A stretch of 64,000 bases of DNA from Homarus americanus (Eukaryota > Arthropoda > Malacostraca > Decapoda > Nephropidae), in contig NW_024735503.1 of NCBI RefSeq assembly GCF_018991925.1, positions 2,724,907-2,788,906 on the forward strand, given 5' to 3'. How positions within the stretch are numbered: position 1 is the first letter of the stretch; every line of letters begins with the position of its first letter. The notes beneath the pieces are model-generated. The model saw only the letters and a program-made list of their open reading frames with translations, ran no database searches and was not told the origin of the DNA. This document shows positions 11,784 through 22,885 of this stretch, in pieces. Made by a program: the position numbers and the translations under genes.

Positions 11784-11890
11784 TTATCTCTTGTAATTTT
11801 TAATTGTTGACGACCTAGTGTAATTAACCTTGTTACGCTCATAAGGACCTAAGCTGTTGAAGTGCAGTAATGATATTATAGCGACAACGA
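11784..11890. repeat. Dispersed repeat family D1, copy A
   Basis: About 107 bp here align with 61245-61349 in the same orientation. Shared blocks include GTAATTA-AACCTTGTTACG and GAA-GCAGTAAT with TTATA. Small indels separate the blocks. I do not recognise the family; it is probably a fragment of a longer transposable element. Confidence 0.65.
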
Positions 11891-12564
11891 CTTGGCAGCA
11901 CCATGAATCGTGCATCACTGCCACCAGCAACACGCTGTGGAAATAATATAGTCACTAGAGACTCGCAAAAGAGTCAAATCTGTCAAGTGTCACAGTTTTC
12001 AGGCTTCACGAATCCTCTTCGTTCCTCACAAAGGGTAGAAGATCCAAGAAAAAACGAATGAAGAATATATGGTTTGTGATAGCGGCTTCATTTTTTTATA
12101 TTCCTTTTATTTTATTTAACTGGATGCTAAAGGCTGCGGCTTAAACTCGGCTGGAAGCCGTCCAATAGATTGTTAAGCTTAGCTGGTATAAAACTCCGTA
12201 TACTATGCCGGGACAAACCTCAAGCTAGGAAGCAGACTAAGCTATGACAAAATATTTCCATCCTGGAAAATAGAAACATCAGCGTGATGGTTTGGAAGAG
12301 ATGCATGTATCTTCATGTATCTTAATGTATCTTGTTTTTACTGTGTCGTAAGGAACCACTCCCGCTCACAGACGAGGATGTGACTCACTGTTTAGAAGCA
12401 AAGTTTCGTTCCTCAACACATACCACATCTGTTACATAAGTTGGCACACGTGACAAATATCCAGGAATCAAAAAATGTGCCAAAGTGCTTAAACAAAATA
12501 AGTTAATGAGTCAATCGAAAAAAAATGGGATCACCAAAGCATAATATGGCCCAAAAATATTAAG
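11891..12564. other. Unannotated sequence upstream of the SINE
   Basis: No gene or array is recognised. ATGTATCTT is repeated three times near 12305-12330. Confidence 0.5.
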
Positions 12565-12575
12565 ATCAGCTGTTA

Positions 12576-12959
12576 ATTAATTATTTATTTATTTATTTAT
12601 TTATTTTTTATTGGGCACTCCCCTACTTCCTTGTGTAAGGTGAAGAGCAGAAGCGTTTACAGTGCCCAACAGGGAAGCATGCTAAGTTCATGCTTGCCTT
12701 TATGTCTCATGAGTTAGGGGCGTAGAAGCCTGAAGAGTCAATGGTTTATGTCATCAAGTTATTGGAAGCTCCAACAACTTGTCCCTGAATACAAATTCGC
12801 AACTTTCGATTTACACCAGGTACCTACTTTACTGCTAGGTGAACAGGGACTAATGGGGGCTAGGAAGTATGTCCAAACAACTTCCACCGGCCCGGGAATC
12901 GAACCCGTAACATCTCGCTTGCGAAGGCATGAGCGGTACCACTCTACCACCAGCACCCC
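12576..12959 (-). mobile_element. tRNA-derived SINE, apparently full length
   Basis: Read on the minus strand it begins at 12959 with GGGTGCTGGTGGTAGAGTGG, which contains a pol III A-box-like TGGTAGAGTGG. The B-box GGTTCGATTCC follows at about 12894-12904. The body runs about 280 bp and ends in an A-rich AATAAATAAATAAATAA tail (12579-12610). Direct repeats ATCAGCTGTTA (12565-12575) and ATCAGCTGCTA (12960-12970), with one mismatch, flank it as a target-site duplication. Promoter boxes, A-rich tail and duplication together make the call firm. The tRNA isotype cannot be assigned by eye. Frames at 12748-13041 are incidental. Confidence 0.85.
12888..12959 (-). promoter_or_regulatory. Internal pol III promoter of the SINE (A and B boxes)
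   Basis: The tRNA-like head carries TGGTAGAGTGG (A box) and GGTTCGATTCC (B box) on the minus strand with spacing close to that of a tRNA gene. The cloverleaf is poor in the anticodon arm, and 280 bp of unrelated body follows. That supports a SINE head and not a functional tRNA gene. Confidence 0.75.
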
Positions 12960-12970
12960 ATCAGCTGCTA

Positions 12971-14469
12971 TTAGTTTTATTAAGACAGGAACCATCTCTA
13001 TTTTGACCACAAACAGCGATAATGTAGCTGGCGACACTTGAACTATATATTAGCGCTATACTATAATACTAATAGTCAACCTAACAAGTGAGTCGAGACT
13101 TCACAACCAAATCACCAAATTGGAGCTTCTTATCTAATATTAGCAGAGCAACATAGTATAATCGCTCAGTAACGCGCCAACCTCGTAGGTGATAAATGTT
13201 GGTTGATTTTGTTTGTAGAGTTCACTGTAATGAGCGATTTAATACTACTCTTGTTGAGGTCAGATTTTATTGCTTTAAAATTGTTTTCTTCTAATGCATC
13301 TTGCTGGCTGTTTACTTACCCGATTATTAGCGATAAAAAGTTTACAGATGCTAAGATTTTATCCTCCAGAGAGGATTAAGAAATAAGGCTGGTGTGTGAC
13401 CTACCAGTTACAAATAAAAAATAACTACACCAATTTATGCAGCCATATATTAGCGCGGTTGTGCTGCTAACGAGGTGAAAAATATAAAGACTCCAGTCCC
13501 TCTCAAGCGCTTCCTGCAGAACCTCAGTGATGGACGGAGTCTCATGTTCCTCACATTGTTAAGTCACTTTCATCTCAGCCTCAGCCTCCTTGGATGAGAC
13601 TCGACCTGTAAATCCCTTAGAATATTCCTCAGGAGAACAAGCAGTAGGGTAATAGAAATACGACTTAAATAAATATATCTATTAAAATCTCAGGCACCTT
13701 TCTGAAAAGGAAGCAGAAGTATGTTGAGAAACGAAAGAGTTATCCTGTTAAATAAACTCTCCCATGGGTGAGTGGATATCAGACAGGTTATGAGGGTTGG
13801 CATTCTAGTGGAATATCAATAACTACTATTTTTTTTATACGGCCACGACCTAATGGCCACAAAAACAGTTCGAAATCTATGGTTTGACAGGAATTATTAC
13901 CAACATTTGTTCGAGTCATTGGATTTTATAGTTCCAAGGAGTATCCGTGGTTGGAGGCACAGGTGATCTAACAAGAATCAGCTTCCGTGTTCAATTAAAA
14001 GTAATATTCATAAAGTAACAAGTACACTATTACCTTGAAATATCAACATTAACACATTCGAATTTAACGAAGAGATAAACACTATATTCTCGTTACACTT
14101 AATCACTTCAGCAGCGTCAATATACCAAACAACACAACCACTGTATACTTTAAATCACTCTATCTTGTACACAAAGAAAATAATAGCATTTCTCGTCACG
14201 TTGTCTATCGCTCGAGGTCAGGTAAGGTAAGGTAAGGTAACGTAAGGTATTTCGAGATTTATCCGTAAGATTAACTTCGGCTTTAATTGTACTCATATAA
14301 AGATAGTGCATCAACTGGTCATCTCTGCCAAGCATTAAGTGTGGCAGTAAGGGACCTGCTATACCTCACTCACTCACGTAACTTTCTTATGGTAGGATCG
14401 TCATTATTGTCTCCCTCAACGTACTTTCATTATTAACCGGAGCTTAGGAGCTCTTGTGCAACCCACCCC
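12971..14469. other. Unannotated sequence with a short (GGTAA)n tract
   Basis: A (GGTAA)n run of five to six copies lies at 14217-14248. It resembles, but is not identical to, the TTAGG-like islands. No other structure was recognised. Confidence 0.5.
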
Positions 14470-14650
14470 GTGAACCTTTGTGCACCATGTGAACCTTTGT
14501 ACACCATGTGAACCCTTGTGCATCATGTGAACCTTTGTACACCATGTGAACCTTTGTGCACCATGTGAACTTTTGTGCACCCCCGAGAACCTTTGTGCGT
14601 TGTGAACCTTTGTGTACCATGTGAACCTTATACACCCTGTGAACTTCGCG
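14470..14650. repeat. 19-bp minisatellite, about 9-10 units
   Basis: The unit GTGAACCTTTGTGCACCAT repeats with variants such as TACACC, GCATCAT and CACCCCCGA. The minus-strand Val-His-Lys-Gly frames are the array translated. Confidence 0.9.
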
Positions 14651-15030
14651 ACCCTTGTCCTAGAATACATGCAGGAAATGTGGGTGAATCTCAGACGCTG
14701 CTTGTGGATGAGAGTTAGCTATCATTTATCTTACCCCGCCGCTCTCTCTCTCTCTCTCGCTCTTTAGATCTTTCTCAGCTCCCTGTCTAATCTCTATCAT
14801 AGTTATTTCCCCTATCCCCACCCCTAAATATATGATGATATTATTATTCTACTATTCATGTAAATAATACTATAAAATTAATTATGTCAACGGAATGATA
14901 AATAACGTTAAATATCCCGACATGGTTAATTATTATTACTTATAGACAAGTTAACGAGAACACGACAATAGATAAGAGCTTGTACAGTGAGGAATGAGGG
15001 AACAATGAGTAAACAAGGTGGGGTATGTGA
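14651..15030. other. Short CT tract and AT-rich sequence
   Basis: (CT)n at 14742-14758, then AT-rich DNA leading into the 15-kb minisatellite. No gene is seen. Confidence 0.6.
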
Positions 15031-15960
15031 GACAAAGGTTACACAGGGCGTGGTACATGAGACAAGAGCTACACAGGGCGTGGTATATGAGACAAGAGCT
15101 ACACAGGGCGTGGTATATGAGACAAGAGCTTCACAGGGCGTGGTATATGAGACAATAGCTACACAGGGCGTGGTACATGAGACAAGAGCTTCACAGGGCG
15201 TGGTACATGAGACAAGAGCTTCACAGGGCGTGGTATATGAGACAAGAGCTACACAGGGCGTGGTATATGAGACAAGAGCTACACAGGGCGTGGTATATGA
15301 GACAAGAGCTACACAGGGCGTGGTATATGAGACAAGAGCTACACAGGGCGTGGTACATGAGACAAGAGCTTCACAGGGCGTGGTATATGAGACAAGAGCT
15401 ACACAGGGCGTGGTACATGAGACAAGAGCTTCACAGGGCGTGGTACATGAGACAAGAGGGCGTGGTACAACACAGGGGTACATGAGACAAGAGCTACACA
15501 GGGCGTGGTATATGAGACAAGAGCTTCACAGGGCGTGGTATATGAGACAAGAGCTACAGGGCGTGGTATATGAGACAAGAGCTACACAGGGCGTGGTACA
15601 TGAGACAAGAGCTACACAGGGCATGGTACATGAGACAAGAGCTACACAGGGCGTGGTACATGAGACAAGAGCTTCACAGGGCGTGGTATATGAGACAATA
15701 GCTACACAGGGCGGGAGACAAGAGCTTCACAGGGCGTGGTACATGAGACAAGAGCTTCACAGGGCGTGGTATATGAGACAAGAGCTACACAGGGCGTGGT
15801 ACATGAGACAAGAGCTACACAGGGCGTGGTATATGAGACAAGAGCTTCACAGGGCGTGGTACATGAGACAAGAGCTTCACAGGGCGTGGTATATGAGACA
15901 AGAGCTACACAGTGCGTGGTATATGAGACAAGAGCTACACAGGGCGTGGTACATGAGCCA
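15031..15960. repeat. 30-bp minisatellite, about 31 units
   Basis: The unit GACAAGAGCTACACAGGGCG then TGGTACATGA is constant except for two common variable sites (ACAC/TCAC and TACATGA/TATATGA). Rare variants include GACAATAGCT near 15151 and 15691, and a scrambled unit near 15450-15482. Unit length is a multiple of three and stop-free in several frames, giving frames of up to 325 codons (14987-15964 +). Both strands are open, so I treat these as artefacts. Confidence 0.95.
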
Positions 15961-16511
15961 ATAACCACAGGAAAGTGAACAACACCTAAGATAATTCGCA
16001 AGAGAGAAAAAATCAACCTTTTTTGGCAGTGTTCAGTCAGCCCAATTTCCCCAGTTCCTTGATGCGACTGATAATGTTTGTCGCGAGAGAGGGATGTGTT
16101 TTTCAAGCTCAGCGCAACACAACCAATAATCCATTCTTGGTCACCCTTGTTTTTCCTAAGAAGAAATATGAAAGATATTTTCCTGGATTTTACTCGACGA
16201 CGGATCAATAAAACGATATTAGGTGGACCTAATACTAGGAATGCGTATACTGTCTCCTCCTTTGCTTCCCTTTTAAGCAGACCTTGCCTGCAATAGCCCC
16301 TGTCTCATAAACAGAATGATTATATAAATGGGTTAATTACATTTTATTTATATACATTCACCACGTGTAACTTTCCACTGGCTCTTAGGTGACATGTTCA
16401 TATAACGTGATGGGCAGTGTTCTTGAGGCGCAGCTCGGCGACTGTTATGGTCAGCATTTAAAAGCCGGCTGCCTGGGGCATTGTTTCTCAACGACTCACA
16501 CAGTTCGGACG
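15961..16511. other. Unannotated sequence upstream of the LINE fragment
   Basis: The frame that becomes reverse transcriptase at about 16515 is open from 16389. Its first 40 or so codons do not resemble the family, so the LINE is probably 5'-truncated near 16512. Confidence 0.5.
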
Positions 16512-17394
16512 TATTGTGGCCCACTCTTGTTCATAATCTACATAAACGATCTAGATACTGGGATCAGCAGTGACATAAGCAAGTTTGCGGATAACACCAA
16601 AATAGGGCGGCAGATTAATTCAGGGCAGGATGCAAATGCATTACAGGAGGACCTAAATAACCTGCAGGGGTGGTCTGAAAAATGGAGAATGAAATTCAAC
16701 ACCAGCAAGTGCAGCGTACTTAATTTTGGAAGAACAAATACTGACAACGTATACAGCCTTAACAACATCAACCTAGAGAAGTCGACTTGTGAAAGAGACC
16801 TAGGGGTACTTGTAAGGCCGGACCTACGGCCTAGAAAACAATGCGTTAATGCTCGAAATAAGGCAAACAGAGTATTGGGTTTTATATCTAGAAGTGTAAG
16901 TAATAAGAGTGCAGAGGTCTTATTGCAACTATATCTTGCGCTAGTCAGGCCGCACCTCGATTATGCGGTTCAGTTCTGGTGCCCCTATTATAGAATGGAT
17001 ATCAATTCACTAGAGTTTGTGCAGCGAAGAATGACGAAAATGACTCCGGGACTTAGAAACCTTCCACATCAGGATATGTTAAAGAAACTGAACTTGCATT
17101 CCCTAGAAAGACGAAGAGTGCGGGGAGATATAATAGAAGTATTTGAGTGGGTGAAAGGAATCAATAAAAGGGATATAGATAAAGTTCTTATAATATCCGA
17201 GCAGGATAGGACTCGGAGCAACGGATTTAAGTTGGATAAGTTTAGGTTTAGGATGGGAGATAGGAAGAAACTGGTTCACAAATAGGGTGGTGGACGAGTG
17301 GAACAAGCTTACCAACTTTATAGTAAGTGCTGGAACTCTGGAAAGTTTCAAAAGGAGGCTAGATAGATTCATGGATGATAGAGAGTGGTTGTAA
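16512..17394 (+). pseudogene. CR1/L2-like LINE reverse transcriptase, 5'-truncated and inactive
   Basis: The frame 16389-17285 encodes the C-terminal half of a non-LTR reverse transcriptase: GPLLFIIYINDL, then KFADNTKI, W--KWRMKFNTSKC, DLGVLV, LVRPHLDYAVQFW and LE--QRRMTK, the order seen in CR1, L2 and Jockey-type elements. The catalytic FADD is FADN here (AAC at 16593-16595), so the active site is lost. The endonuclease and N-terminal fingers are missing. The frame stops at 17285, but the conserved C-terminus (NWFTNRVVDEWNKL, then ESFKRRLDRFMDD) continues in the +1 frame to a stop at 17392-17394. This places a frameshift at about 17250-17265. It is a dead fragment, not a host gene. Confidence 0.88.
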
Positions 17395-17466
17395 CTCTCG
17401 ACAGGAGCTGCCATGCACAGGCCAACCGGCCTATTGCAGACTCCTTATTTTCTTATGTTCTTATGC
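17395..17466 (+). mobile_element. 3' UTR and octamer tail of the CR1/L2-like LINE
   Basis: After the stop comes GCCAACCGGCCTATTGCAGA and then TTTTCTTATGTTCTTATG, two tandem TTCTTATG octamers with no poly(A). Short 8-bp terminal repeats are characteristic of CR1-type LINEs (family knowledge), which supports the family call and marks the 3' end of the insertion. Confidence 0.7.
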
Positions 17467-17476
17467 AAGGGCCCTT

Positions 17477-17610
17477 GGGGGCGCCGTCTTCTCTGGGAGG
17501 CCTCCTGGGGGCGCCACAATCTCTGAGTGGTTTCCATAGGGCGTCGTCGCCCCTGGGAAGGTCCCTGGAGGTGCCGCCGCCCCTGAGAGGGCCCCAGGGA
17601 GCATCAGACC
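17477..17610. repeat. GC-rich 30-bp minisatellite, about 4.5 units
   Basis: Degenerate units of the form GGGGGCGCCGTC--CTCTGGGA-GG-CC repeat about every 30 bp, immediately after the LINE 3' end. This is one of the most GC-rich patches of the window. The frame 17385-17615 reads across it and is not a gene. Confidence 0.75.
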
Positions 17611-18230
17611 TGTAGGGCACCTGAGTGCAATAATTTTGTGCTCAATTTCGAGTTCTGGGAGATGTAAGGTTAAATAAAAACACCGCCCATCCCCCTGTTA
17701 ACAGAAAATGTATTAAATGGAAATGCACACATTACATATGAATTATGACTGATGTAACGTGCTTAAGATTGATTAAATGGTAATGCACACATGTTACATG
17801 AATTATGACAGAATTGTAACTTCGAAAACTGTATGTTATGTTGGTTAACTTAACCTAGGTTCTTGCTCATCTTAGGCGTTTATGGTATAATAGAGTAGGT
17901 TAGGTTTGGTGACCATGGGATTTCCTGAGAAATTTCGCTTACAATAATGACATTAGAAAATGCTAAGAAAAAAGTATTTTCAACCCATCTAGAAGTGTGT
18001 AAAATGTACCATATATCTAGTAGTACGATACAACATAAGGGATATTTGTTCAATGCTTTAGCAGTGTACAGTACATGATAATATTTTGTTACGTCCAATT
18101 ACCAACAATATTGGTTGCTCAAAGTGGGCAGGGCTTTGAAGAAGAAGGAAAATAATGGATAAAATACTATAACAACACCAAAGAAACCTTTAGAAACGTT
18201 ACCTAACTTAAAAAAATCCTAAAACTATAA
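17611..18230. repeat. AT-rich sequence with a tandem duplication of about 60 bp
   Basis: Segments 17712-17758 and 17772-17820 are diverged direct copies sharing ATTAAATGG-AATGCACACA and ATGAATTATGAC. The remainder to 18230 has no gene that I recognise. Confidence 0.6.
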
Positions 18231-18542
18231 ATGACTTGCCTTATTCTTCTTGTTTTCAGTGTTTACTGTGTTGATGTAGTTTTCGTTCAGATAAGGGTGG
18301 ATGTCGAGGTGATCACAAGTGGACCTTGCGGGGTCTCATTTTGTTATGGCATGATTGGCTTACGTCTCCTACTCAGTTATGTATCAGTCGCAGTGATTGG
18401 CGAAGAGGAGACACACCACCACCACCTGTCGGCATTTTATGAACTAATGCCAGAGTTCGTATGGCCACCACAACTAAGTTATGAACCGTTAGTGAATCGT
18501 TCTTACGGCAGTGCTAGTGAATCTGGGCCCAGGTTAGTGTAG
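18231..18542 (+). CDS. Unrecognised open frame of 103 codons, possible exon
   Basis: The frame starts with a hydrophobic stretch (MTCLILLVFSVYCVDVVFV) that resembles a signal peptide or membrane anchor. It contains a HHHH run and ends at TAG. Two splice-like signals are present: TTGTTTTCAG at about 18250 (acceptor-like) and CCCAGGTTAGTG at about 18530 (donor-like). An internal exon between them (about 18260-18532) is conceivable. I recognise no domain, and there is no partner exon nearby. A fragment of an unknown repeat is at least as likely. Confidence 0.13.
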   Translation: MTCLILLVFSVYCVDVVFVQIRVDVEVITSGPCGVSFCYGMIGLRLLLSYVSVAVIGEEETHHHHLSAFYELMPEFVWPPQLSYEPLVNRSYGSASESGPRLV

Positions 18543-19773
18543 AAAGGGTATAGTAACAGCATGTGGCGATACTGACAACAGTACAAATTAGTTCTAAGTA
18601 GACGTAATTAGTTATAAGTAAAACAAAAATGTTTTAATATCTATTAATTAATGAAAACGTATCGTCATTATGCCTTGGGTCAGTGTGAGGACAGACCAGC
18701 CTGTGAGACTACCACCAGCTGTTGGAGCTTCCGTGTCGTCATGAATGAGACAGGAGGTAGCTAGTGTCTCATACATATTGTCATAGATATTCCAAGTTAT
18801 GGATAAAGTTAAATTGCTTAATAGGTCAATGTCAGGCATAGTGTGGTGGCGGGAATAATTCGGTGTAATAGATGAAAATAGAAAATTCGAAATTATTTTA
18901 CCGCTCAGAAAAAATGAATAAATAAAAGAAAAAACAGGGAGGAAAAAATTGAGTAAGCACGTGTACAAACTTTTCATGTAATTTGAAAAGTTAATAAAAA
19001 ATAAACACAGTACTCGTCGGTCTTAAGTAAGAACAGCAAATGTTAATTATTATGGACTGAATTTGCCTTAGTGCGTGTCATCAATCTTATAAGTGGAGGT
19101 ATCAGTGAGGTGATCATACACTCTCATAAATACTTTAAGTTATTTTACCTAAATGTGCGGTAGTCTGAGGTGGTGACGAGGTGATTGATAAAAAGTGTCA
19201 GTGAGGTGGGTGGTATACCACACAGTATATTGTGGAGGCAGTGTAGCGAGGGTGAACACGTAGTACAACACGTACCATAACACCAGCTGGGACTATAACG
19301 CCAAAGTGGGATGGACGTTGGTCATTAAGGCAGAAGAGAATAACGACTCCACCATGTCCATTTGTTGGAAGGGGCTGAAAGATTCTCACTTCCTTCACCT
19401 TCTAAATTTTTAGTGCCACCACTGGGGCATACAAATAATATCGTGTATTTCAAAGTATTGCGTTGAGAGAGTGCTGTGGGAGGCACATGAATTAGACAAG
19501 ACAGGAAGGTGCGAGGATCCCAAGCTGATGACTGATCTACCCTCGCCTTGGGGAGGGCGCCTCCAGCGGACATGAACGCTAAGTAAATAGTTTTAAACTA
19601 GTTGGAACTGGTTACATACCAAGCCCACTTCGTTATTAGCAGCATCACACAAGCATAGGATTACTGCTGGCTGTGGCATGTTTACCAGATAATATTTAAA
19701 CATGAATATTAACATGGTCTAAACTAATTGGGGGATAGACTAACGGCTTACGTGTATGTGTGTCTTCATGTTC
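18543..19773. other. Unannotated sequence
   Basis: Several short frames (18648-18977 -, 19198-19398 -, 19325-19573 -) lack any recognisable motif. No arrays or transposon ends were seen. Confidence 0.5.
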
Positions 19774-19881
19774 TAGTACTGATGAACGACACTGTACTCT
19801 TAGTACTGATGAACGACACTGTACTCTTAGTACTGATGAACGACACTGTACTCTTAGTACTGATGAACGACACTGTACTCT
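19774..19881. repeat. 27-bp minisatellite, 4 units
   Basis: Four near-identical copies of TAGTACTGATGAACGACACT followed by GTACTCT. The + frame 19728-19955 reads them as a nonapeptide, VLMNDTVLL, four times. Unit length divisible by three explains the open frame; I do not call a gene. Confidence 0.93.
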
Positions 19882-20880
19882 TGGCTACCATTAGAGTCGA
19901 TATGAATCTTAATTATCAATACTTTGTGATTATTGTTGTAACACTTGCGGTATGAAAATTAACCCCAAAATAGTATTTTGGGTAATTAGTGATACGGGGA
20001 AGGATTCTCTCTCTTAAGGACTGCAATAATGGAAGCCTATGAGTTGGATTTTATGGGCTGACAGCAGTCATAAATGTACAATTGTTCGTCCGCTCGAGAA
20101 CACATAAGCGAAGAGGAAAGAGGATAATTTGGAGGTAAACAAAGACCTAAGTATGAGGAATGTCCTCGTCAATCCCCCACATGCTATCAAAAACTATCAA
20201 GAGAAAAGTTAAAAATAAGAAATAAATAAATAACTTGTCACAGTGCTTGTACATGAAAAGCAACAGTGCTAAGCAAACCTGCTCACCAATATAGCTGAAT
20301 ATGCCTGATAACAGCAAACATAGACCTTAGTAACCAACTCACCTAGTGCTTACATCATCAAAATAATATGAACACATAACTAACTTGTTCCGTGACTTTG
20401 TAGCAGACAATTACTTATGTACATTTTGAAGAATAATTAATAATTATAAGGATTCACTGGTTCACCAGCCACAAGACTAGCCAGAGGACTCATTTACTCT
20501 AGTAACGTCTTCTTCACACGAAGTCAATACTGCTGCAGTTCATAGTCCCATAGTCCACAACACAAGTCGGGAATTTCAACCATCGTACGCACAACCTGAC
20601 AGGCTGAAGTAATTCATTGAACAAATTTACACAATTTACTGTCAACGGCACAATGTTTCATCTTAATAGTTCGCCTCGTAGCAGAAAGACGTAAAATCCG
20701 TATACCAAGATTAACCTGCACTAAGGTAATCCTTGTGTAGTTAGAACGCGTCAAACTTACCCGGAGTCATCTTAGATTAGTTCAAGATTAATGAAGATTT
20801 TAATGGTACAGTATATTTAATAAAGTATATATGTCTTTTTTTATGTATAACGTACGATGTTTAAATGTCTTTGAAGGAAA
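19882..20880. other. Unannotated AT-rich sequence
   Basis: Nothing recognised: no frame above 60 codons, no repeat array. Confidence 0.55.
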
Positions 20881-20894
20881 AACTTAGGACGGGT

Positions 20895-21155
20895 ATTGTT
20901 TGAGGTGAGGGAAGGGAGGGGATGGGAGGCGAGGGAGGGAGGGGAGGGGAAGGAAGGGAGGGGGAGGGAGGGGGAGGGAGGCGAGGGAGGGAGGGAAGGG
21001 AAGGGAGGGGGAGGGAGGGACGGGAGGGAGGGGAGGGAAGGAGTGGGTAGGGAAGGTGGGGGAGGGTAGGAAAGGGGGGGAGGGTAGGAAAGGGGGGGAG
21101 GGTAGGAAAGGGAGGGGAGGGTAGGAAAGGAAAGGGAGGGGAGGGGAGGGGAGAA
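20895..21155. repeat. Polypurine (GGGA/GGAA)n tract
   Basis: About 260 bp on the + strand are almost exclusively purines, built of GGGAGGGA and GGAAGGGAGG blocks. A 23-26-bp local unit (GGTAGGAAAGG-GGGGAG) recurs three or four times at 21050-21130. The minus-strand Pro/Leu/Ser-rich frames are artefacts. Such tracts can form triplex or G-quadruplex structures (general knowledge). Confidence 0.92.
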
Positions 21156-21157
21156 AA

Positions 21158-21749
<592 letters not shown>

Positions 21750-22311
21750 AGATGGGAAATTAGGTAGTAAATAGAATAAAGCACATTTTACCATAGCTTA
21801 TACTAATTAATTTCCACTAATTGCAAACAATAAAAACTAAAACATATACAGACATTCGGCAAAAAAGTCAGTTGCTTTTTAAAACTTAACAAGCGAGTGT
21901 CATCATAAGACAACAATATTATACCTAGAGTAGGTTAGGTACGGTTGGGCTCGGTATTTATTAACAAATTTACAAATGAGACAAAGAAACGTCATGACTA
22001 AGAAGCTAAAAGTGTATACAGAAACACACACCTGAAAGCCTTTGTTATTGTTCATATTTGTTCCTGCAACTCTGAGGTCCACGTCCAGGAGCTTCTGGCT
22101 ACAGTCAACAGAGAAGACACCGTCATCAGATGCTCGTTGTTAATGACATGTTCACGAATAACTCGGAAGAATGGTTTAGTAATTGAGCGAGTTGTTGGAA
22201 CTGATGGTTCAAAGTGGTCGAATGTCACCTCTGCTTTCCAATATTTATTGTTATTGAACTCCGATGTACAAATAGCTTATCGACCAGTCACCGGTAGATT
22301 CCTCAACCACC
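21750..22311. other. Unannotated AT-rich sequence
   Basis: It contains a short TTAGGT motif near 21930. The first part of the frame 22137-22997 lies here and has no recognised domain. Confidence 0.5.
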
Positions 22312-22885
22312 TTTACACCTCCAGCCACCGGTTCACGCCCCAGCCACCAGTACACTCCCCAGCCACCAGTACACTCCCCAGCCACCGGTACACTCCCCAG
22401 CCACAGGTTCACGCCCCAGCCACCGGTACACTCCAGCCACCGGTACACCCCCAGCCACCGGTTCACGCCCCAGCCACCGGTACACCCCCAGCCACCGGTT
22501 CACGCCCCAGCCACCGGTTCACGCCCCCAGCCACCGGTTCACGCCCCAGCCACCGGTACACGCCCCAGCCAACGGTTCACGCCCCAACCACCGGTTCACG
22601 CCCCAACCACCGGTACACGCCCCAGCCACCGGTTCACGCCCCAACCACCGGTTCACGCCCCAGCCACCGGTATACCCCCAGCCACCGGTACACTCCCCAA
22701 CCACAGGTTCACGCCCCAGCCACCGGTACACCCCCAGCCACCGGTTCACGCCCCAGCCACCAGTACACTCCCCAGCCACCAGTACACTCCCCAGCCACCG
22801 GTACACTCCCCAGCCACCGGTTCACGCCCCAGCCACCGGTACACTCCCCAGCCACCGGTACACTCCCCAGCCAACGGTACACGCC
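22312..22885. repeat. 19-bp minisatellite, about 30 units, C-rich
   Basis: The unit CCAGCCACCGGTTCACGCC alternates with CCAGCCACCGGTACACTCC; 18-20-bp length variants and CAGT/CAAC variants occur. Because 19 is not a multiple of three, each frame cycles through all three phases. None contains a stop, so one + frame (22137-22997, 286 codons, QPPVHAPATG-like) and several minus frames remain open. ACCGGT recurs in most units. I regard the frames as artefacts. Confidence 0.95.

Noticed and set aside
12888..12959. Free-standing tRNA gene
   Set aside because: A and B boxes are present, but the anticodon arm does not fold well and a 280-bp body with A-rich tail and target duplication follows, which is a SINE.
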